64,000 nt of DNA from Stramonita haemastoma (taxonomy: Eukaryota > Mollusca > Gastropoda > Neogastropoda > Muricidae), in NCBI GenBank assembly GCA_030674155.1, contig CM060328.1, positions 36,112,316 to 36,176,315 of the forward strand. The letters are read 5' to 3'. The notes below the pieces were generated by a model, which saw only the letters and a program-made list of their open reading frames with translations, had not been told where the DNA came from and did not search any database. A program made the translations under genes and the position numbers. This document shows, piece by piece, positions 1-10,084 of this stretch; position 1 is the first letter of the stretch; each line of letters opens with the position of its first letter.

Positions 1-3000
1 GATTTCTAGTTCTACGGAGTTTCCTAGTCGAAAGAAAATGTGGGTGACCAGAAAGGATGCTGCATGCATGGAAATGGTAAGAGAAAAGGTATTTGCTTTT
101 CTTTCGTTCTGTCATGAACACAGCTGTGGAAAAGAGGAGCAAGTGTTGTTTGTAGAATTCTGTTGGAAAAGTTGGGTCAACGTTTATTTGAAGTTGTGGA
201 TCTTTTTTTTCTCCGTGTTTTTATTTTTTAGTGTTCTCTTGTGGGTTTTCTTTTTAAAAAAATTTTTTTTTACCCTTCTGGTTCATCCCTGAGCGGTAAG
301 GTTCTAAACCCAGATGCTGGAATTATGATAATGATATTTGTATATTCTACTTGTTGTTGGGTTTGTTTTTTCAGTGGTTTTTTTTTGGGGGGGGGAAGGG
401 GGAAGAATTCATTTTGGACTATTGCTGTTGGTTTGAAGCCAGACTATGGGGAATGAGATGGACACTACACCTGAGTGGACAGTGCTGATACCTGCTCCTT
501 TGGGTCCATCAGTAACAGGAGCAAATCTCAGCAGGTGTATTAAGGTTGGGGATTTTTACCATCTCCCTCCCAGGTCAACTTAAATTGCAGACCTACCAGT
601 GCTTCAACTTCTGTTTGTGTGTATGTACATGCAGAAGATCAAACCTGTGTGTTTGTTGTATCCATGTCAGCATTCGATGGGTTATGGAAACAAACATACC
701 CAGCATGCACCCTGTACCTGGAAAGGTTTGTGCTCTGCTGGGTTGAACTTAACCCAGGAGATATTGCCTGAAATGTTCAGTGCAGTTCCCCAACGACTCC
801 TCAAGGAGTTATTCAGGGAGAGAGGCGGAAGACTGGAAACTGCAGTCAACACCATCTTTTTTTGTTTTTTTTGTTTCTGTTCTTGTTGACTTGCATGGAA
901 GTCTCCTTCTGCTCTCACTTTGAAGCCAGAGGGCTCAAAACTATGAATCTTAACAAATTTGTCTTCTCCTCCTGTTGCTGTGGCATGAAAGCCTCTCCTT
1001 TGTCAAACGCTGAAGACAGCAACTGTTGTTACCTTGGTATGAGCGAAAGATCAGAGTTTGCTTTCATGTCATAAATACATGTGTCTTTTGAAGGCAGCTT
1101 CAAAAGGCCACAAGGATATCAAATATTCTTGTGAATGCAATCGACACTTTTAAATTCTGAAAAGTGTCTTGCTGAGGGTACCACAGTAGGTGGAGTTTCA
1201 ATCACCGCCGGAGCCTCTGATGAAGGCTCATCCAGGAGCCAAAACTAGAGTCAGGTCAGGCCAAAGGCATGGTTTTACTCAGAAATACCTAAAATGCTGC
1301 CATTGAAAGATACTATTCCCTAGAATTTATTTTTATTCCTTTTTTTTTGGGGGGGGGGATTGAATCTTTGATTAAGTCATTTTCAAAATGATTGAGAAGT
1401 TGTAAGTGGTTACCTGCACTTGTTTTTTTCCTCCACTACCTTTTCCTCAATAATAATACACGTGTGCATGTCTACTTTTCTGCCTGCATAGGAGCCTGCT
1501 GTGATGACGGCAGGTGTGGTCAGTGAAGGAGGGGAGGGGGAGGGGCGGTTCCACCCATGTCAGCTGTGTGGGCTGACCTACGCCTCGGCTCACCAGCTGA
1601 CCAGTCATCGCTCCACTGTGCACAGGGGGGAAAAGTCTGTGCTCGCCTGTCCAGTATGTGGGGCCAACACTGCACTGCACTGCGCTGCACTGCACTGCAT
1701 GACACGGCACCGCACCACACCACACCACACCATACTACACTGCACAACACTGCCCACACTGTCCTCGCTCTTTTCTTCGCTTCCAGTCACATTCAGTGAT
1801 GGGCACTATAGCTGAGTGGTTAGGACTTTTTCAACTTCAATCTCACGGGTCTATGAAGTTGTGGGGTCGAATCTCAATGGCATCTGGTGGTTAAGGGTGG
1901 GGATTTTTATGATTGTCTACGTCAACTTCCAGTGCAGACTTGCCAGTGCCTTAATTCCCTTCATGTACGTGCTCATACTTGAGGAATACTTGGGATGCTT
2001 ATGCTTTAGGATACCTGGCTGACTGCTAAGGATTACTGTGAATGGATTAGGAAACGTAGTCTTAAGTCTAGTGTAAAGTAGGGGTGTCATTATTATTTAT
2101 TTCTTTTTATCTATTTTTTTATTTTGAGGATAATGGAATAAGCACTCCTATGCTTTTTTACATCCCATTCCCATGTGTATGCAGTTTTGTCAATTTTGTC
2201 ATCCATTCCCACTGGCACACAATGGCCTACTCTTTCAAAAAGTGGAATGGGGTTTAACATGTGCACAAGATGTTCTGCGTGCATTCGCACATGGGACCTC
2301 AGTTTATAGTCTTATCTGAAGGACTTTAAGGGAGAGTGAGTTGGCATTGATGTTAACTCCAGAGGAAAAATCCTCTTGAATGAAATTTGAACCTGGGTCA
2401 GCAGATCAAGAGCGCATCACTTTGACCCCAGGCTATTTCATATACCTCACAATCAAAGCTTATGCCAGTGAGTAAAAGTGTTCTTAGGCTGCATACCAAG
2501 ACACAGAGATATATAGGAAAAATGAGAGACTTTTCAAGACATGCTTCAGATGAAATATGACTTTAAAAAAGTGTTGCTGTTTTTTTTAACTTCTTCCTCT
2601 GTTTCTTTGAAAAGTATAATTAGATCTAGTTAATATTTTGACAAGCACTGTCGCTTCCAGTGCCCGTAGCAGCACTAGTACTAGCAGTTTCAGCAGTCAG
2701 GGAAGGTCTGTAAAAGTCCTTAAGGTTTTGGGTCCTTCATCATCCCCGGAGTCAGAATGTGGCTACCTAAATGGTGGGGAATAACCCCCCAAAATATTTT
2801 GTTTAATATATGCAAAAATCTCACCATTGGTGAACCTCGGAGCTCTAGCGAGGAACAACAGCAAAAAAAACCCAACTCCCAGCAGTGTGTGAAGACAGTA
2901 GAGCACAGGTAGGTAGGTAGGTGGTAGGTAGGTAGTAGGTAGGTAGTAGGTAGGTAGGTAGGTAGGTAGGTATGGGGTGCTGATGTCCACTGTGGTCTGC

Positions 3001-4476
3001 TTGGTGTGCGTGCAGGTGTGTGTGGAGAAGAAAGGGAGGTCACCGTTGCTGTGCAAGAACAACCTCAAGCGCCACCTGACGCGCAGACACAACATGACCA
3101 AGCCCCAGGCTGAAGTCATGGTATGTCACTCTTGGGTCTCTGTGTATTGTGTGTGTGTGTGGGGGGGGGGGACATTTGAGTGGTTGCAGTGTGGTGATGA
3201 TGTTGTGACAGTGACAGATGACTGTGCGCTGGTGGTGGTGGTGATACCCTGTGTGTGACATGCAGTAACATTGATGGATCGGTGGTCTAGAGATAACGCA
3301 AAGTTGGAAATTGTGGCAGTTCTATTCCTTTTTTTTTTTTTTTTTCTATTCTGTTTATGCCTGAAATTTCCCCCCCCCCCTTCCACTAACCTGTGAGAGG
3401 TGGTTTGGGTGCTAGTCTTTTGTGCAACATGAATCATCGTATGTAAAGAACTCATGGCAACAAGAGAGTTGTCCCTGGCAAAATTTTGTAGAAAAAAAGC
3501 CACTCTGACAGGGCAACAAATACACATGTGGACTGGAAAAGAAAAAAAAAATAATGGGTGGTGCTATTTTTTTGTGGTGATGTGGTCTCCCCAGGGAGAG
3601 CAGCCTGAATTTTATGCAGAGAAAGCTGCCGTGAGTTAAGGTGGTGTGCAGTACAATCCTGTCTATGTTCTGTGGTAATATCCTGTGTGCAATATGTGGT
3701 AACATATTGTGTGTTGTGTAGTGATATCCTGTGTGTGTTTGTGGTAATATCCTGTGTGTGTTATGTGGTAATATCCTCTGTGTGTGTTATGTGGTAATAT
3801 CCTCTGTGTGTGTTATGTGGTAATATCCTCTGTGTGGTTATGTGGTAATATCCTCTGTTGTGTTATGTGGTAACATCCTCTGTGTGTGTTATGTGGTAAT
3901 ACCCTCTGTGTGTGTTATGTGGTAATACCCTCTGTGTGTGTTATGTAGTGATATCCTGTGTGTGTTGTGTGGTAATATCCTCTGTGTGTGTTATGTGGTA
4001 ATATCCTCTGTGTGTGTTATGTGGTAATATCCTCTGTGTGTGTTATGTGGTAATATCCTCTGTGTGTGTTATGTGGTAATATCCTCTGTGTGTGTTATGT
4101 GGTAATATCCTCTGTGTGTGTTATGTGGTAATATCCTCTGTGTGTGTTATATGGTAATATCCTCTGTGTTGTTATATGGTAATATCTCTGTGTGTGTTAT
4201 GTGGTAACATCCTGTGTGTGTTGTGTGGTGATATCTTATGTACAATATATGGTAACATCTTGTGTGCAATATGAAGCAACATCATGTGAGTATTATGTAT
4301 AACATTCTGTGTGCATATGTGGTAACATCCTGTGGATTATGTGCTAATATCCTATGTGTGTTATTGTAACATCCCGTGTGCAGTATGTGTTAGCATCCCC
4401 AGTGCAGAATCTCTCTCTCCTCTGTGTCTCTGTGTGTGTGTGGTGTGTGTGTGTTGTGTTGGTGTGTGTGTGTGTG

Positions 4477-4552
<76 letters not shown>

Positions 4553-5794
4553 TATCGGTCCGTGTCTTCTGTGTCTCTGCAGGCAGCAGTCAAGGTGTCA
4601 CAGGCTGCCAGCAAAGCCCCCACCACCGACACCCCCACCACCCCCACCCCCACTCCCACCACCACCCCCACCCCCAGCCCCGACCCTGACGCGGTCAAGC
4701 GGCTGCGTCTGGCTGAAGGCAGCCATCAGGAGTACGTGTGTGCCAAGTGCCCGTTTTCCTGCCTGCAGCCTGAAGTGTTCCACCGTCACATCCCCATCCA
4801 CGCCGTGCCCAACTCCCTGCAGTGTCCTGACTGCGGCCTGTGCTTCAGCGCCGTCAGCTCCCTGAAGAAACACCTGGTGATGGTGCACAAGGTCAGGGAC
4901 CCCGCCACCTACATGACCCTCCACGACCTCAGGCTGCAGGCTCTGCCCCAACACGTGTCGTCCCAGATGGACGTTCTGGCTTCCTTCATCCCGTCAGAGG
5001 TGGTGATCAGAAAGGCTGGGGTGGTCCACGAAGGATTCGACACGTCCGCCTCTCTAGGCCAGTCCACCACCTCTGGGGAGAGAGGGCAGGAACCAAAGCA
5101 GCATGAGGAGGAGGAGGAGGGGGGAGAGAGGAAGGGAGAAGGAGAGAGCAGCGACAGGCTGGAGTGCAGGGTGTGTTACAAAACTTTTGACAAGGAGGTG
5201 TACCTTCGCTGCCACATGCGCACACACGGCATGGCCTTCATACACTCTCGCCGATCGCTGCCCAAAGTCCAGGGGGGAGAGGTGGGGGGAGAGAAGGTGG
5301 GAGAGAAGGGGGGAGAGAAGGAGGCAGAGAAGGAGGCAGAGAAGGGGGAAGAGAAGGAGGCAGAGAAGGAGGCACAGAAAGAGGGAGAGGAGGCAGAGAA
5401 AGAGGGCAGAGAAAGAGGGAGAGAAAAGAGGGAGAGAAGGAGGAAGAGAAGGAGGCACAGAAAGAGGGAGAGAAGGAGGCGGAGAAGAGGAAGAGAAAGG
5501 AGGGAGAGAGGAGGCAGAGGAGTTAAAGAAGGAGTTAGAGAAGGAGGAGAGAAGGAGGCAGAGAAGGAGGCACAGAAAGAGGGAGAGAAGGAGTTAGAGA
5601 AGGAGGAAGAGAAGGAGGCAGAGAAGGAGTTAGAGAAGGAGGAAGAGAAGGAGGCAGAGAAGGAGGCAGAGAAAGAGGGAGAGAAGGAGGCAGAGAAAGA
5701 GGCAGAGAAAGAGGGAGAGATGGGGGGTGGAACACTGAAATTGTTTAGTGTACATCGGCCTTTGGCCACAACACATGTCAAGGTACAAGGGTGA
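1..5794 (+). CDS. C2H2 zinc-finger protein gene, 3' part (four exons)
   Basis: This is the 3' portion of a multi-exon gene for a C2H2 zinc-finger protein, probably a nuclear DNA- or RNA-binding regulator. Exons at about 2-76, 1492-1653, 3016-3120 and 4583-5794 are joined by phase-0 introns with GTAAGA, GTATGT and GTATGT donors and AG acceptors. Five fingers are visible: one in the second exon, one split by the second intron, and three in the last exon. Four have the standard spacing C-x2-C-x12-H-x3/4-H; the split finger has 17 residues between the second Cys and first His. A Pro/Thr-rich linker precedes the third finger, and the C-terminus is an acidic Glu/Lys repeat. The start codon and N-terminus are left of the window. 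I cannot assign an orthologue; the fingers are too generic. Confidence 0.85.
2..76 (+). CDS. Zinc-finger gene exon (partial, 5' end outside or at window edge)
   Basis: The frame is open from base 2 and encodes a basic stretch containing SRKKMWVTRKDAACMEM, ending exactly at a strong donor (ATG|GTAAGAG at 77). It ends in phase 0, which agrees with the phase-0 start of the exon at 1492. The basic peptide resembles an inter-finger linker and carries no complete finger. An in-frame TTCTAG near base 5 could be an acceptor, so the exon may start at about base 10 or continue left. Confidence 0.5.
455..690 (+). mobile_element. SINE family E copy (degenerate)
   Basis: A head with a box-A-like CACCTGAGTGGACAG is followed by a body, GGTTGGGGATTTTTACC, then CAGGTCAACTTAAATTGCAG and GTACATGCAGAAGATC. 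The same order recurs at 1798-2010 and 10085-10290, which identifies a dispersed family. No target-site duplication is clear. Confidence 0.55.
682..818 (-). mobile_element. Dispersed repeat G fragment
   Basis: Reverse-strand copy of a repeat containing GGGTGCATGCTGGGTATGTT and an upstream block like GGCACTGCACTGAAGTTTTC. Related blocks occur near 19680-19830, 28240-28360 and 31975-32050. The copy is degenerate and has no coding potential. Confidence 0.5.
819..1484 (+). other. Intron without recognised features
   Basis: Apart from T-rich tracts and a G-run near 1350 I see nothing supported here. It is the 3' part of the intron between the exons ending at 76 and starting at 1492. Confidence 0.5.
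1492..1653 (+). CDS. Zinc-finger gene exon, finger 1 and first half of finger 2
   Basis: The acceptor is TGCATAG at 1485-1491 and the donor is CCA|GTATGT at 1654. The 54 codons start with EPAVMTAG and contain a canonical finger, CQLCGLTYASAHQLTSH then RSTVH (C-x2-C-x12-H-x4-H). The exon stops after LACP, so the first Cys of the next finger is here and the second is in the exon at 3016. A CACTG/CACAC pentamer-like repeat follows directly downstream. Confidence 0.85.
1668..1760 (+). repeat. Pentameric CACTG/CACAC repeat
   Basis: Imperfect tandem CACTG units grade into ACCAC units immediately after the donor of the exon ending at 1653. Short ORFs through it in five frames are by-products of the repeat. 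Confidence 0.7.
1798..2010 (+). mobile_element. SINE family E copy
   Basis: The tRNA-like head has a box-A-like TAGCTGAGTGGTTAGGAC and a box-B-like GGGTCGAATCTCAATGG. The body, GGTGGGGATTTTTATG and CAACTTCCAGTGCAGACTTG, is shared with the copies at 455 and 10085. Intronic in the zinc-finger gene. Confidence 0.65.
2110..2440 (-). mobile_element. SINE family C copy (shared core plus 'ggactggatgtaaaaaagc' tail)
   Basis: Read on the minus strand it has a tRNA-like head (box-B-like GGTTCAAATT at its right end), a core containing GACTATAAACTGAGGTCCC, then GAAAGAGTAGGCCATTGTG and a tail ending in CCATTATCC. The core is shared with families B and D; the tail is shared with copies at 10528-10645, 45700-45795 and 51845-52060. 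Confidence 0.65.
2735..2872 (+). mobile_element. SINE family B 3' fragment
   Basis: Contains AGTCAGAATGTGGCTACCT and CTCACCATTGGTGAACCTCG followed by GAGCTCTAGCGAGGAAC and an A-rich tail. Homologous 3' ends occur at 15920, 33100, 45175, 62385 and 63350, and on the minus strand at 47300. Only the tail domain is present here. Confidence 0.65.
2908..2973 (+). repeat. (GGTA)n tetranucleotide repeat
   Basis: About sixteen GGTA units with a few one-base interruptions, upstream of the acceptor used at 3016. Confidence 0.9.
3016..3120 (+). CDS. Zinc-finger gene exon, second half of finger 2
   Basis: The acceptor is GTGCAG at 3010-3015 and the donor is ATG|GTATGT at 3121, giving 35 codons in phase 0. 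It begins VCVEKKGRS and contains CKNNLKRHLTRRH, completing the Cys pair opened by CP at the end of the previous exon. The His pair is H-x4-H. The Cys-His span is 17 residues against the usual 12, so this finger may be atypical or non-functional. Confidence 0.82.
3265..3648 (+). mobile_element. SINE family D copy (degenerate head)
   Basis: Begins GATCGGTGGTCTAGAGATAA, continues through a rearranged middle with long T and C runs, then GGCAAAATTTTGTAGAAAAA and GTCTCCCCAGGGAGAGCAGC. It aligns with the better copy at 50390-50800. The preceding GTGATACCCTGTGTGTGACA resembles units of the following minisatellite, so it may have inserted into that array. Confidence 0.65.
3655..4330 (+). repeat. 26-bp minisatellite, about 25 copies
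   Basis: Tandem units like GTGGTAATATCCTCTGTGTG plus GTTAT, most regular at 3980-4150 and degenerate at both ends. It occupies the intron before the last zinc-finger exon. Confidence 0.9.
4425..4552 (+). repeat. (GT)n(CT)n compound microsatellite
   Basis: A GT-rich stretch followed by about 30 CT units, ending 30 bp before the acceptor used at 4583. It forms the polypyrimidine tract of that intron, so length changes could affect splicing. Confidence 0.85.
4583..5794 (+). CDS. Zinc-finger gene last visible exon, three fingers and Glu/Lys-rich tail
   Basis: The acceptor is TCTCTGCAG ending at 4582, after a (GT)n(CT)n tract that supplies the pyrimidines. The frame runs 404 codons to a TGA at 5792-5794. 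After a Thr/Pro-rich linker come CAKCPFSC...HRHIPIH, CPDCGLCF...KKHLVMVH and CRVCYKTF...RCHMRTH, all with 12 residues between Cys and His pairs. From about 5275 the sequence is a GA-rich minisatellite read mostly as KEAEKEGEKE, with an Arg-rich middle where the repeat is in another frame. AAG|GTACAA at 5779-5786 is a possible donor, so coding could continue in an unseen exon. Confidence 0.8.
   Translation, partial: AAVKVSQAASKAPTTDTPTTPTPTPTTTPTPSPDPDAVKRLRLAEGSHQEYVCAKCPFSCLQPEVFHRHIPIHAVPNSLQCPDCGLCFSAVSSLKKHLVMVHKVRDPATYMTLHDLRLQALPQHVSSQMDVLASFIPSEVVIRKAGVVHEGFDTSASLGQSTTSGERGQEPKQHEEEEEGGERKGEGESSDRLECRVCYKTFDKEVYLRCHMRTHGMAFIHSRRSLPKVQGGEVGGEKVGEKGGEKEAEKEAEKGEEKEAEKEAQKEGEEAEKEGRERGREKRERRRKRRRHRKRERRRRRRGRERRERGGRGVKEGVREGGEKEAEKEAQKEGEKELEKEEEKEAEKELEKEEEKEAEKEAEKEGEKEAEKEAEKEGEMGGGTLKLFSVHRPLATTHVKVQG
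5275..5735 (+). repeat. GA-rich coding minisatellite
   Basis: This is a purine-only array of units such as GAGAAGGAGGCA, overlapping the 3' coding part of the zinc-finger gene. The main reading frame stays open throughout, and the opposite strand is Ser/Phe- or Leu/Pro-rich with no sign of real coding. Units of 6 or 12 bp keep the frame, but the unit phase changes near 5405 and again near 5545. Confidence 0.85.
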
Positions 5795-6450
5795 AAAAAG
5801 GAAAAAAGAAAAACCTAATCAATCATGACTTCTCACAAGCTTTGTTTAAACCTTGGCATTGCAAAAGTGTACAGTCATACGTGCATATTTCATAAACATG
5901 CGTGAAGTCTGGCTGAGACTAAAAATGTGTACAAACACAGATCATATGTCTTCATTTACCCTGCTTCTTAGAAGACCACCTGAATCCAATATCACCTGGA
6001 AACAACATTGATAATGATGTAATACTTAATATTGTTGCTATTCTACCCATAAAAAAGAAAAGAAAATACAACATACATCGAGTTAATTGAAATTAATCAT
6101 ATTCACAAACTGTCGTATTTTCAAGAACAGTATCCAACCAGAAAAAAGTACCCAATGAATACAGTTTTGCCAGCCATTAGTTGATACAATGCGACCAGAT
6201 TTCTTTATAAATATGCAAAAACAACACCTCAATAAATGACAGTTATGTATTGTGCATATAGCATTTGATGTCATGAGAAAGGAAAATGGAGTAAGAATCA
6301 AAACATTGTGCATTATCATTTCAGAAACAATAGCCACTCATCATGAGCACAGTGTATTCAGTAATACACTCTAGATCGGATGTAGCATGCAAATAGCTTA
6401 GGTCAGACTGTTGTACACAGAATTTTCCCTCTGAGCATTATCACACACAC
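5795..6450 (+). other. Unannotated AT-rich sequence after the zinc-finger stop codon
   Basis: No ORF or repeat is recognised. An AATAAA occurs near 6231 and could be a weak polyadenylation signal, so some or all of this may be 3' UTR. Confidence 0.35.
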
Positions 6451-6459
6451 ATACATGCA

Positions 6460-7576
6460 TCTGCACATGTGCGCATACACCATCATACACTTAGAATCTA
6501 AGGGAGTAGACACTACTGGCTTTACTGAAACGAAGCAAAATGAAAGTGTGGTGTTAGGAAAATTTATATGGAATGAGGCACATGAGGGTGATTTTGTCAA
6601 AGTCTGGGAGAGTAGAGATATCCAAAACAGAATGATGTTGGCTTCAGCAAGCATAGATAGTGATGTTGATAATGCATTAGAAATTTTTGTTCAATGCCTA
6701 AAAGATTCAAGTAATTGGATATTCAAGCAGTTTTGCCCAAACAGAAAGAAAAAATCTGAGTGGTTTGGTGATGAGTGTAACAAAACGAAAAAGGAAGCAA
6801 GGAAAAAATTAATTAATTTTAGAAAAACAAGAAAAGAAGATAGAATTGCATATGTCGATTAGGAAAAGGTATAAACTACTACTAAAGAAGAAAAGACAAG
6901 CTTTTAGAAGGCAAAAAGCTGATATGCCAAGGGAAATTTTCAGTCCCTCACATTTTTGGAAGGAGTAAAGAGCTGTGGGTTGCACAAACAAAAAATGAAT
7001 TTCTAATAAATATCCACAGACAGTTGGTTTAAACACTTCAAGAATGTTTTCCAAACAGGTAAGGTAGATGGTAATAGTTTTAATGTTGAATTTGATTGGT
7101 CTGATGAAGCATGCCATGTTCTTAGTAAAAACATATCAGAAGATGAAGTTATTCAGGCCATCCAAAAATTTAAAAATAGCAAAGCATGTGGTATAGATGA
7201 TACGACCTGCTGAAATGCTGAAAAGCAGTGGTAAAATGGTGCAGGCATTTCTTACAAAACTAATAAAATTTTTAAAAGAGGAATCTGCCCTCATTGGTCT
7301 AAAGATGTCATTCCACTACATGAAAAGGGAGACTTTGAAAATGTAAACAATTATAGAGGGGTATCTCTTTTAAGCATAATATCTAAATGTTATACAATAG
7401 TTTTGAATACAGGACTTTATACTTGGTTAGAAAATAACAATATCATTTCAGAGTGCCAAGCAGGTTTTTGAAAAAAGTATTCTACAGTTGATCAAATATT
7501 TACTCTGTATGCTGTAATTCAAAATTGTATGATTAAGAAAGGTAGGAAGCTTTATATTGCCTTTGTAGATGGGGGG
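6460..7576 (+). pseudogene. Broken non-LTR retrotransposon (LINE) ORF2 fragment
   Basis: Degenerate coding remains of a LINE polyprotein. The first frame, to the TAG at about 6860, holds the linker between endonuclease and reverse transcriptase, with KKSEWFGDECNKTKKEARKK. After frame changes, RT finger motifs follow: SEDEVIQAIQKFKNSKACG, then KGDFENVNNYRGVSLLSIIS and ISECQAGF, the last followed by an in-frame TGA. It ends at GRKLYIAFVD, the start of RT motif A with its catalytic Asp, and is cut off by unrelated GA-rich sequence. Palm, thumb and 3' end are missing. Clade is uncertain (Jockey/CR1-like or RTE-like). Confidence 0.8.
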
Positions 7577-7671
7577 TAAGAAAGGGTGAGAGATGGGAGG
7601 TGAGAAGGGGAGAAGGAAGGAGACATCGATGTTGGGGGGTGGGAGGCATTGCTTCTGCTAAAGCTGGGGAT

Positions 7672-7878
7672 TGAAAGGGCTGTCTGATGATTGAAGGGCT
7701 GTCTGATGATTGAAAGACTGCTGATGATTGAAAGGCTGTCTGATGATTGAAAGGCTGTCTGATGATTGAAAGATGTCTGATGATTGGAAGGGCTGTCTGA
7801 TGATTGAAAGACTGTCTGATGATTGAAAGACTGTCTGATGATTGGAAGGGCTGTCTGATGATTGGAAGGGCTGTCTGA
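7672..7878 (+). repeat. 18-20-bp minisatellite
   Basis: About eleven units of GGCTGTCTGATGATTGAAAG with one- or two-base length variants, just right of the truncated LINE. Confidence 0.9.
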
Positions 7879-8269
7879 TGAACATGTTCTGCACTGATTG
7901 TTGAACAATCAATCTTGAGTAGAGAGTTTTTTTGTTTTTGTTTTTTTAAAAACTTTTTATCTTGAGTATAGAGATATTGGTGAGGAGTGTGTGGGAATGA
8001 AAGACAGCTGTGGTGCACTGACCGCCAGACTTGCTGACTGACTGTGTTGATTCTTCTCTCTGCAGTGCAGTGCAGTGCAGCTATCAAAAATAGTTAGCCT
8101 ACCACTTTTCTTTTTCTTTTAGAATATACTGCTTTTTTACTTTTGAAAAATGATGAATTTGATTGCATGGTGCTGTCTAAACTGTTTGTGGTATGGGTAT
8201 GATGTCAGTTGACAAAACTGTGCCTTTTTTTGGGTGTTTTTTGCAAACATACAGCTTGGTTTGGTGTAA

Positions 8270-9050
8270 CGTGTATTTTTGTTCTTGTTCATTGATAGTG
8301 TGTATTGTTCTTGTTCATTGATAGTGTGCATTATTGTTCTTGTTCATTGATAGTGTGTATTTTTGTCCTTGTTCATTGATAGTGTGTATTATTGTTCTTG
8401 TTCATTGATAGTGTGTATTATTCTTGTTCATTGATAGTGTGCATTATTGTTCTTGTTCATTGATAGTGTGTATTATTGTTCTTGTTCATTGATAGTGTGT
8501 ATTATTGTTCTTGTTCATTGATAGTGTGTATTTTTGTTCTTGTTCATTGATATTGAGCCGCCGCTGTAGTCTAGTGGTTAGGGCGTTGGACTCGTAATCT
8601 AAAGGTTGCGGGCTCAATCCCAGCTTTCGGCTATGGCGCTGTGCCCTTGGAAAAGGCACTTTATGGCTATTTTCTCACCCCACCCAGGTGTAAAAGGGGT
8701 ACCAACCTTGTGTTGGGGGTTAACCCTGCAATAGACTGGCATCCTATCCAGGGGGGAGTCTATGACTCTCAGTCGCTTAACACCACAGAAACCGGGATAA
8801 GCACTGGCCTGATGAGCCTTAGGCTCGGGGCAGACTTTAACTTTAACATTGATATTGTGTATTATTCTTGTTCATTGATAGTGTGTATTATTCTTGTTCA
8901 TTGATAGTGTGTATTTTTGTTCTTGTTCATTGATAGTGTGTATTATTCTCGTTCATTGATAATGTGTATTTTTGCTGTTCATTGATAGTGTGTATTTTTG
9001 TTCTTGTTCATTGATAGTGTGTATTATTGTTCTTGTTTATTGATAGTGTG
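8270..9050 (+). repeat. About 29-bp minisatellite interrupted by a SINE
   Basis: Units like TTGTTCATTGATAGTGTGTA with TTATTGTTC run from about 8270 to 8555 and resume from 8847 to about 9050. The two parts are clearly the same array split by the SINE at 8556-8846. Confidence 0.92.
8556..8846 (+). mobile_element. SINE family A, full length, 11-bp target-site duplication
   Basis: A tRNA-derived head (AGCCGCCGCTGTAGTCTAGT, box A including TAGTGGTTAGGGCG, box B GGTTGCGGGCTCAATCCC) is followed by a body and a tail of short ACTTTA repeats. The anticodon-loop position reads CTCGTAA. CATTGATATTG flanks it at 8545-8555 and 8847-8857, an 11-bp target-site duplication made from the host minisatellite. 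A near-identical copy in reverse orientation lies at 49541-49834, so the family was active fairly recently. Confidence 0.93.
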
Positions 9051-9073
9051 AATAATTTCTAAAAAAATCAAAA

Positions 9074-9245
9074 CAGTCAGCCACTTTGGCATAGATCTGT
9101 CAGATAACTGATATACATACTGCACTATGCCATTACACAGTCACAGGACTATCATTCAGCCACTTTGGCATAGATGTGTCAGATAACTGATATACATACT
9201 GCACTATGCCATTACACAGTCACAGGACTACCAGTCAGCCACTTT
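9074..9245 (+). repeat. Tandem duplication, about 83 bp
   Basis: Two near-identical units beginning CAGCCACTTTGGCATAGAT and containing GCACTATGCCATTACACAG; a third start of the unit (CAGCCACTTTGACATC) decays quickly. Confidence 0.88.
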
Positions 9246-10084
9246 GACATCCATCAGATGATATACTGTGCATTCAAAACAAAATGCTCTAGTTTCTTCT
9301 CTAAAGTAATTTTTTGAGCAACAAACTCTGTATTTGAAACAAAATGCTCCTTTTGTTTTTACTACAGTCTTGTTTTGAGTAACAAACTCCATATTTACAG
9401 CAAAATACTTCCTTTTTTGTGTGTGTTTAAAAGCTTGCTTTGAACAGCAAACTCCGTCTGTTTCTGGTGGTAGCTGGTGATCTCAGCTGTGCATTCTGTC
9501 ATGGATTTTGTGTGTGCGGTGCAAGCCCTGTAATCTGCTATTGCTGCTACCCAACATAGTTTGTAGCAATAGTTGATTCAGCCTTGCCCTTGTTAATGTT
9601 GAATACCTGACACTTTGTTTATTTTTAGAAAAACAACAAAACACTGCTAAGGTCTGTTTACTGTCCTGAATTGACAAGTGACTGGCATGTTCGAGCTTTC
9701 TTCAGCAGTCATGTTTTGGCCAACAACAACAACAAAAAAAGAGCAGTAAGCTATTTGCTGTCAGACCTTTCCAAAGCCGGCTTTTCCTTTCTCATTTGGA
9801 AGAAAAAACATTTTCTTCAGGTGATGGAACATATTTTGTAAATCATTGCACTTGTAACCCCCAAAGTATTGTATTTTGCAGTAGCACTCAATTCCAGATG
9901 TCATTTCTACAGTTTGGACATATATGGTTTAGCCTGCATTTGAAACTGTGGGCAGTTGTATGAAAAATATATATCTGAAAGTGATCAGCTTAAGAATGTG
10001 TTACTTGTCATCACAGACCCGTGTTCAGTGTTCACAGGGTTGTAGATGAAGCGGGTGAAGAGAATGCTGTGTATAAAACCGGGT
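9246..10084 (+). other. Unique AT-rich sequence, no gene seen
   Basis: Contains two short diverged repeats around GAGYAACAAACTCYRTATTT at about 9310-9400 but no supported ORF. Confidence 0.4.

Noticed and set aside
4424..4582. Upstream extension of the last zinc-finger exon as an N-terminal Leu/Ser coding stretch
   Set aside because: The open frame runs through a (GT)n(CT)n tract and a clear pyrimidine-AG acceptor at 4582; finger-gene phase supports the exon starting at 4583.
8556..8640. tRNA gene (box A and box B matches)
   Set aside because: The matches belong to the head of a SINE with a defined body, tail and target-site duplication; a second copy at 49.8 kb has the same body. Heads at 1798, 10085, 19195, 32810 and 50390 are rejected for the same reason.
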